Of a DNA stretch of 64,000 bases, positions 59,925 to 64,000 are shown one piece after another. This stretch comes from Poriferisodalis sp965208485 (GTDB taxonomy: Bacteria; Actinomycetota; Acidimicrobiia; Acidimicrobiales; Poriferisodalaceae). The stretch lies in NCBI RefSeq assembly GCF_965208485.1, contig NZ_OZ242344.1, forward strand, positions 434,001 to 498,000, written 5' to 3'. The stretch's first letter is position 1. Each line of letters begins with the position of its first letter. The position numbers and the translations under genes are program-made. The notes under the pieces were generated by a model. It worked only from the letters and a program-made list of their open reading frames with translations, was not told where the DNA came from and did not search any database.

Positions 59925-60971
59925 GTGGGTGCTGCTGTGTCCGATGCCGGCGGTCCGGTTGCCGGCATTGATGCCGCGCCGGTCACCGCGTGGCTGGCCG
60001 AGCGTGTCGAGCTCAGCTCGCCGTTGTCGTTCGAGCTGATCACCGGCGGCCACTCGAACTTGACGTACCGGGTCATCGATGCTGAAGGACGTCGGTGGGT
60101 GCTGCGCCGTCCGCCGCTTGCCCACCTGCTGGCCAGCGCGCACGACATGGTCCGCGAGCACCGCATTCTGGCGGCACTGGAGCCCACGCCGGTCCCGACC
60201 CCGCCGGTGGTGGGCCTCTGCACGGATGCAGACGTCAACGGCGCCGATTTCTATGTCACCGAGTTCGTGGACGGCACGGTGCTGCGGTCGGTGGCCGATG
60301 CCGAGCTGCTGACGCCCGAGGCCCGCGGTGTGCTGAGCCGCCAACTGGTCGAAGTGCAGGCCGCCATCCACAGCACCGACCTCGAGGCCGCTGGCCTCGA
60401 CACCCTCGGCCGCCCGAACGACTACGCCGCCCGACAGATACATGTGTGGCGCCGCCAATTCAACGCGATGACCTCGCGGGACCTGCCGATCATCGAGCGG
60501 GTCCACGACGAGCTCGTGGCATCCATCCCGCCTCAGACCGAAGCCACGCTGGTGCACGGCGATTACCGCTTGGACAACTGCCTGTCGGGGACCAATGGCG
60601 AACTGGCTGCGGTGCTGGACTGGGAGATCTCCACGCTCGGCGACCCGCTGGCCGACTTCGGGTTCTCGCTGGGCTACTGGGTGGAGCCTGGCGACGGCTT
60701 CAGCCCTCTCGGCCACGACGCCACCTTGGCCGAGGGCTTCTGGACCCGGGAGGAACTCGTGAACGCCTACGGGGAGCTGACCGGCCGCGATGTCAGCGCG
60801 ATGGGTTGGTTCTTCGCATTCGCGGACTGGCGCTTGGCGTGCATTCTCGAAGGGGTACATGCCCGCTACGTGGGCGGTGCCATTCCCGAGATCCCCCCGG
60901 AGGTGCACGAGTTCCCTGCCGGCGTCGTGGCGCTTGCGGCACGGGCCGAGGCGACGCTGACCGACCTATGA
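59925..60971 (+). CDS. Aminoglycoside-phosphotransferase-fold (APH) family protein
   Basis: 348 residues from GTG 59925, preceded by AGAGGGA; ATG 59883 is in frame but has a poorer site. It has the nucleotide loop ITGGHSNLTYRV, the lysine-position segment RRWVLRRPP, the catalytic loop LVHGDYRLDNCL with Asp, and VLDWEISTLGDPLADFGF. This is the family related to ACAD10-type acyl-CoA kinases and to choline/aminoglycoside kinases. The substrate is unknown; antibiotic resistance should not be assumed. It precedes the F420-type oxidoreductase by 69 bases. Confidence 0.9.
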   Translation: MGAAVSDAGGPVAGIDAAPVTAWLAERVELSSPLSFELITGGHSNLTYRVIDAEGRRWVLRRPPLAHLLASAHDMVREHRILAALEPTPVPTPPVVGLCTDADVNGADFYVTEFVDGTVLRSVADAELLTPEARGVLSRQLVEVQAAIHSTDLEAAGLDTLGRPNDYAARQIHVWRRQFNAMTSRDLPIIERVHDELVASIPPQTEATLVHGDYRLDNCLSGTNGELAAVLDWEISTLGDPLADFGFSLGYWVEPGDGFSPLGHDATLAEGFWTREELVNAYGELTGRDVSAMGWFFAFADWRLACILEGVHARYVGGAIPEIPPEVHEFPAGVVALAARAEATLTDL

Positions 60972-61040
60972 CGTGACGATGATGCGACAGAGCGCTGCCG
61001 CCGCAGCGTTCCCCGAACACCGCAGCCGCTGACCACTATC

Positions 61041-62063
61041 GTGCCCGCCATGAAAGTAGACGGCGGTCTCGGAGTCAGCAGCGGATTCGACAACCTCATG
61101 GAGTCGAGTCGAGAACAGGAAGAGTTGGGCTACGACGGCCTGTGGGTGCCGGAGACGAGCCACGACCCGTTCACCATGCTCCCGCTGGTCGCGCACGCGA
61201 CCGAGTCGGTGGATCTGGGCACGAATATCGTCGTGGGCTTTGCCCGCAATCCGATGTCGCTGGCGTACAGCTCCAACGACATCCAGACGCTGTCGGAGGG
61301 GCGGTTCGTCTTGGGCCTCGGCAGCCAGATCCGTCCGCACATCACCCGGCGGTTCTCGATGGAGTGGTCGAAGCCGGCCGCGCGCATGCGTGAGATGATC
61401 ATGGCGATCAAGGCCATCTGGGACTGCTGGAACAACGGCGAGAAGCTGAACTTCCGCGGCGACTTCTACCAGCACACGCTGATGACGCCGTTCTTCGACC
61501 CTGGGCCGAACCCCTACGGGCCGCCGCGCTTGGCGCTGGCCGGTGTGGGGCCGCTGATGACCGAGGTGGCGGGCGAGACCTGCGATGTGTTCCTGTGCCA
61601 CGGCTTCACGACCGAGAAGTACCTGCGCGAGGAGACGATTCCTGCGCTCGAGCGAGGTGCTGCCCGGGCCGGCCGCTCGATGGATGAGATCACCATCTCT
61701 GGGCCATCGTTCATCGTCACCGGCAACACCGAAGAGGACATGGAAAAGGCCCGCCAGGCCACCAAGCAGCAGGTGGCGTTCTACGGCTCCACGCCGGCGT
61801 ACCGGCCCGTGCTGGACTGCCATGGCTGGGGCGAAATGCAGACCGAGCTGAACGCCATGTCCAAGGAAGGCCGCTGGGTGGAGATGGCCCGCTTGGTCGA
61901 CGATGACATCCTCGATGCGTTCGCCGTCGTCGCCGAGCCCGAGGGCGTAGCCGCTGAGTTGAAGCGCCGCTTCGACGATGTCGTGGACCGCATCAGCTTC
62001 TACGTTCCCTACAAGGGCGACCGCCAGCGCTGGCAGACGATCTTCAACGACCTGAAAAGCTAG
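61041..62063 (+). CDS. F420-dependent LLM-class oxidoreductase (TIGR03617 type)
   Basis: 340-residue luciferase-like TIM barrel. The pattern VDGGLGVSSGFDNLMESSRE, GYDGLWVPETSHDPFTMLPL, GTNIVVGFARNPMSLAYSS, LGLGSQIRPHITRRFSMEW and YQHTLMTPFFDPGP is that of the F420-linked subfamily common in mycobacteria and acidimicrobia. The start is GTG 61041; ATG 61050 is also plausible. It is probably co-transcribed with the upstream APH-fold gene. The last codons are duplicated downstream as a 24-base direct repeat. Confidence 0.93.
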   Translation: MPAMKVDGGLGVSSGFDNLMESSREQEELGYDGLWVPETSHDPFTMLPLVAHATESVDLGTNIVVGFARNPMSLAYSSNDIQTLSEGRFVLGLGSQIRPHITRRFSMEWSKPAARMREMIMAIKAIWDCWNNGEKLNFRGDFYQHTLMTPFFDPGPNPYGPPRLALAGVGPLMTEVAGETCDVFLCHGFTTEKYLREETIPALERGAARAGRSMDEITISGPSFIVTGNTEEDMEKARQATKQQVAFYGSTPAYRPVLDCHGWGEMQTELNAMSKEGRWVEMARLVDDDILDAFAVVAEPEGVAAELKRRFDDVVDRISFYVPYKGDRQRWQTIFNDLKS

Positions 62064-62129
62064 CGCCAGCTAGCTCAACGCGTCGTCGAAGCATCAGGCA
62101 CAGCGACGACCTGAAAAGCTAGCGCCAGC
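62047..62129 (+). repeat. 24-bp direct repeat of the oxidoreductase gene end
   Basis: ACGACCTGAAAAGCTAGCGC plus CAGC occurs exactly at 62047-62070 and 62106-62129, with 35 bases between copies. The first copy contains the last codons and stop of the oxidoreductase gene; the second is non-coding. It is the mark of a short tandem duplication. Confidence 0.85.
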
Positions 62130-62143
62130 CGGCTCGAACCAGC

Positions 62144-62581
62144 TCAGCGAACGAACGGGTTTCTCGTCACGAGCTGGGGAAACATCGCGAAGTCACGATC
62201 GCTGGTGAGCAATACGTCGACTCCGTTGGCGAGGCAGATCGCAGCGATCCTGGCGTCGTGGACCTTGGAGCCGAGAAGGCCCGGACGGTTGACGACCTGC
62301 GACAGCGTGTCCATGAAGCCGGCCGACTCGCCGATCTGCCTGCATGACGGCGACGCCACCCACGCTTCGAGCTGCCGCCACGCCTGCTGCATCGTGCTCG
62401 CAGTGTCGCCCCAGGCGCGTCGATTCGTCGCCACTCCGAGGAATTCGTAGCAGCAGGGCCATGGGATGGCCCATGGCTCGGAACCCTCCGAGAGCTCGTT
62501 CATGAGGTCGAACGCGACTTGATTCTGCGGCATCTCGTAACGCTGGGCATACACAAGGATGTTCGTGTCGAGGGCGATCAT
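62144..62581 (-). CDS. VapC-like PIN-domain toxin
   Basis: 145 residues from ATG 62581, which shares its A with the antitoxin stop (TAATG). The PIN fold shows ALDTNILVYA with the first acidic residue at 5, the conserved Glu in CYEFLGVA, HDARIAAICLANGVDVLLTS (third acidic) and DRDFAMFP (fourth). Predicted RNase activity is blocked by the upstream VapB. Its integrity suggests a functional module. Confidence 0.92.
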   Translation of the reverse strand: MIALDTNILVYAQRYEMPQNQVAFDLMNELSEGSEPWAIPWPCCYEFLGVATNRRAWGDTASTMQQAWRQLEAWVASPSCRQIGESAGFMDTLSQVVNRPGLLGSKVHDARIAAICLANGVDVLLTSDRDFAMFPQLVTRNPFVR

Positions 62582-62850
62582 TACGAACCGGGCCATTCAC
62601 GCTGGCTCATCTCGAGCATCTCGGCGAACGTGTACTTCTCGAAGGGATTGGGGCCGTCCGGGTCGCCCACTCGCAGGTCCGGAAGCTTGTAGCCGGCCGG
62701 CGGGGGTTTCTCCAACACCAGACGCAGGCCTTCCTCGATGACAGCTCGCAGCGTCTGGCCGGTTTCCTTGGCGTGTCGCTTGGCGCGTTTCAGCAGCTCG
62801 TCGTGCACGTCAACCGTGGTCTTCACCTCACCCAGAGTACCCATACCCAT
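62581..62850 (-). CDS. VapB-like antitoxin
   Basis: 89 residues. The N-terminus VKTTVDVHDELLKRAKRHAK forms a ribbon-helix-helix DNA-binding domain, with the following helix GQTLRAVIEEGLRLVL. The C-terminus (NPFEKYTFAEMLEMSQREW) is the likely toxin-binding tail. The start is ATG 62850, or ATG 62844 two codons later. It overlaps the toxin gene. Confidence 0.9.
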   Translation of the reverse strand: MGMGTLGEVKTTVDVHDELLKRAKRHAKETGQTLRAVIEEGLRLVLEKPPPAGYKLPDLRVGDPDGPNPFEKYTFAEMLEMSQREWPGS

Positions 62851-62867
62851 GAATATGGGAGATATGG
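62841..62867 (-). promoter_or_regulatory. Nested inverted repeats at the vapBC start (candidate operator)
   Basis: CCCAT-GAAT-ATGGG (62846-62859) lies within a wider CCATA...TATGG pair (62841-62845 and 62863-62867). It covers the antitoxin start codon, as expected for an autoregulatory operator of a ribbon-helix-helix antitoxin. Confidence 0.55.
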
Positions 62868-62934
62868 GGCTGGCGAGTCAAGCTGTTTTCGGCGGCCGCC
62901 GAACGCCGGCGCCATCCGACGAAGCAAGCGTCGA

Positions 62935-63330
62935 TCAGGCGTCCGGCGAGCCGAGCGGGGCGCAGTCCGAGCTGCAGTTGGGGTTGGCGGCCGGGGTGGC
63001 CGGTGTTGCGGGCCGGTGCAGGACGCCCGACGTCGGCCGCAGCTCCAGCTCGAGACCGTCGGCGCCGTCGACGGTGCGGGCCTCAGCGTCCACGATCATC
63101 GAGTAGCCACCCGGCTCGAATGGAGGCCACAGCAGCGAGATCGTCGGCCGCTGCGCCACATTCGCCGCCGCCGAACGGCTGGCACCGCACCGCAGCATGT
63201 CCCCGTCGAGCCGTATGTCCAAGTGGGCGATGTGTGGCGTGGCGTCGTCGCGCACCGTCAGCACGTACGCCGCAGTGCCGAATTGCTCCATCTGCTTGCC
63301 GATATCGGCCGGCTCCACCCCGATGCTCAT
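62935..63330 (-). CDS. Small PNPOx-like flavin/F420-binding-fold protein
   Basis: 131 residues. The split-barrel pattern includes TAAYVLTVRDDATPHIAHLD, RSAAANVAQRPTISLLWPP and GYSMIVDAEA, typical of pyridoxamine-5'-phosphate-oxidase-like proteins. The C-terminal 30 residues are Pro/Ala/Cys-rich and unusual. The cofactor and substrate cannot be read from the sequence. Confidence 0.8.
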   Translation of the reverse strand: MSIGVEPADIGKQMEQFGTAAYVLTVRDDATPHIAHLDIRLDGDMLRCGASRSAAANVAQRPTISLLWPPFEPGGYSMIVDAEARTVDGADGLELELRPTSGVLHRPATPATPAANPNCSSDCAPLGSPDA

Positions 63331-63418
63331 GGACCCGACGTTACGCCCGCAATGGCGCCGATGCGCGCCCGGTCACCTCTCGAATCGAGGGTGCGCGCTG
63401 GTATCATCGTGAGGCTTC

Positions 63419-63491
63419 GGGGCTATAGCTCAGTTGGTAGAGCGCTTCCATGGCATGGAAGAGGTCAGGGGTTCAATTCCCCTTAGCTCCA
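63419..63491 (+). tRNA. tRNA-Ala (anticodon GGC)
   Basis: Acceptor GGGGCTA pairs with TAGCTCC (one G-U), the D-arm is GCTC...GAGC, the anticodon loop ATGGCAT between CTTCC and GGAAG gives GGC, and the T-arm is AGGGG-TTCAATT-CCCCT. Discriminator A; no encoded CCA. Insertion sequence remains begin directly after its 3' end. Confidence 0.96.
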
Positions 63492-63492
63492 C

Positions 63493-64000
63493 AAGATCGA
63501 GATTCCGAGGGTCCGTGACTTGGAGGTCTCGGGCCGGCTGACGGTGATGGTGTGGGATCGGCGGCGGATGGTGTGCGACGGGTGCAGGCGGCGGCCCTCA
63601 GCGGCTTTCTGGCTGCTCAGGGCCACAAGTGGCGCAAAGGCGTCAAGGTCGTCGTCTCCGAGGGCTCCAAGTCCTGCGCAGCGGCGGTCGCCAAGCGGCT
63701 CGGCCACGCCCGCCGCGTGCCGGGGCCGCTTCCATGTGATCAGATGGTTCGCGGCCGGCCTCACCGCGGTGCGCCGCGACGCGCAGCGCCGCCCGCAGGA
63801 CTCAAAGCCCGCGTTCGACCCCGCAGTGTTCCGGGCCAGATTCCTGCTCATGCGCAGACCCGACACCCTCGACCGCACAGAACGCGAACGCCTCGACGCC
63901 CTCTTCGAGACCCACCCCCGGCTCAAAGCAGCCTGGGACGCGCTCGGCGAGCTGCACCAGCTCTATCTCGCGCGGGACCCCAAAGGCGCCCTCGAAGCCC
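63493..64000 (+). pseudogene. Degraded ISL3-family transposase (runs past the window end)
   Basis: Three pieces in changing frames can be read. KIEIPRVRDLEVSGRLTVMV to CDGCRRR (from 63493) is the N-terminal zinc region. FLAAQGHKWRKGVKVVVSEG followed by SKSCAAAVAKRLGHA (from 63594) comes from the middle of the protein. RFHVIRWFAAGLTAVRRDAQ (from 63727) continues in one frame to the last base. Together they resemble ISL3 transposases of actinobacteria, with at least two frame changes and an internal deletion of most of the catalytic core. No terminal repeats are visible inside the window. It begins one base after tRNA-Ala. Confidence 0.75.

Noticed and set aside
59079..60908. 609-codon minus-strand open frame across the MFS and APH-fold genes
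   Set aside because: Runs antisense to the APH-fold gene and out of frame through the MFS gene, both of which have clear family motifs.
59925..60971. Aminoglycoside resistance gene
   Set aside because: It shares the phosphotransferase fold, but the sequence is closer to the ACAD10-type branch and it sits beside a metabolic oxidoreductase.
1..64000. CRISPR array
   Set aside because: No run of evenly spaced, near-identical 24-40 base repeats was seen; the tandem repeats found have 10-15 base units without spacers.

Overview
The window is a GC-rich, gene-dense chromosomal segment of an actinobacterium. I favour the class Acidimicrobiia or a close relative. The evidence for the phylum is the neighbourhoods glyS-PPDK-dnaG, era-corC-ybeY-phoH and hrcA-dnaJ-hemW with lepA-rpsT-holA-comEC-comEA, a DUF3039 protein, BldC- and BldD-like regulators, an F420-type luciferase-like oxidoreductase, DnaA boxes of the TTGTCCACA type, and many GTG or TTG starts with 4-bp GTGA overlaps. 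The species cannot be named from this sequence.

Layout. Positions 1-458 hold the 3' end of an unknown gene. Positions 472-9400 (minus) are a dipeptide/oligopeptide ABC operon: two paralogous lipoprotein binding proteins, two permeases and two ATPases. One ATPase carries a roughly 220-residue, six-helix membrane insertion between its Q-loop and signature motif. tRNA-Met and tRNA-Asn follow, converging on a 1760-residue exonuclease-RecQ-UvrD fusion. Next come dnaG, a small gene broken by one stop codon, a PPDK-like protein lacking its ATP-grasp domain, and glyS. Positions 21072-23760 carry a small membrane protein and a binding protein fused to a helical sensor-like domain. Positions 23907-31305 are core genes: recO, uppS, dinG-like, era, corC-like, ybeY and phoH. 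Positions 31568-37522 hold DUF3039, an MFS-ferrochelatase fusion and the B12-dependent ribonucleotide reductase nrdJ. A RibD-type reductase, lexA, cysS, a CPBP protease and a BldC-like regulator follow.

Positions 42276-47701 (plus) form a Tad/Flp-type pilus operon (cpaB-, cpaF-, tadB- and tadC-like genes, a pilin-like protein and three TadE/G-like proteins), followed by a membrane-anchored pseudokinase. From 49034 the minus strand carries hemW, a BldD-like regulator, dnaJ, hrcA, lepA, holA, comEC, comEA and an MFS protein, with rpsT on plus. The right end has an APH-fold phosphotransferase, an F420-type oxidoreductase, a VapBC module, a PNPOx-like protein, tRNA-Ala(GGC) and a decayed ISL3 transposase.

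Two dispersed repeat families thread through the segment. Family A is three copies of exactly 107 bp, each with inverted terminal arms and a CTGACCTGCGG core at the same offset; its CTAG ends supply stop codons for lexA, cysS and nrdJ. Family B is an approximately 75-80 bp repeat found in three intergenic gaps and once in frame inside nrdJ. Four DnaA-box-like sites sit upstream of nrdJ and SOS boxes sit upstream of lexA. I saw no CRISPR array, prophage or intact insertion sequence.
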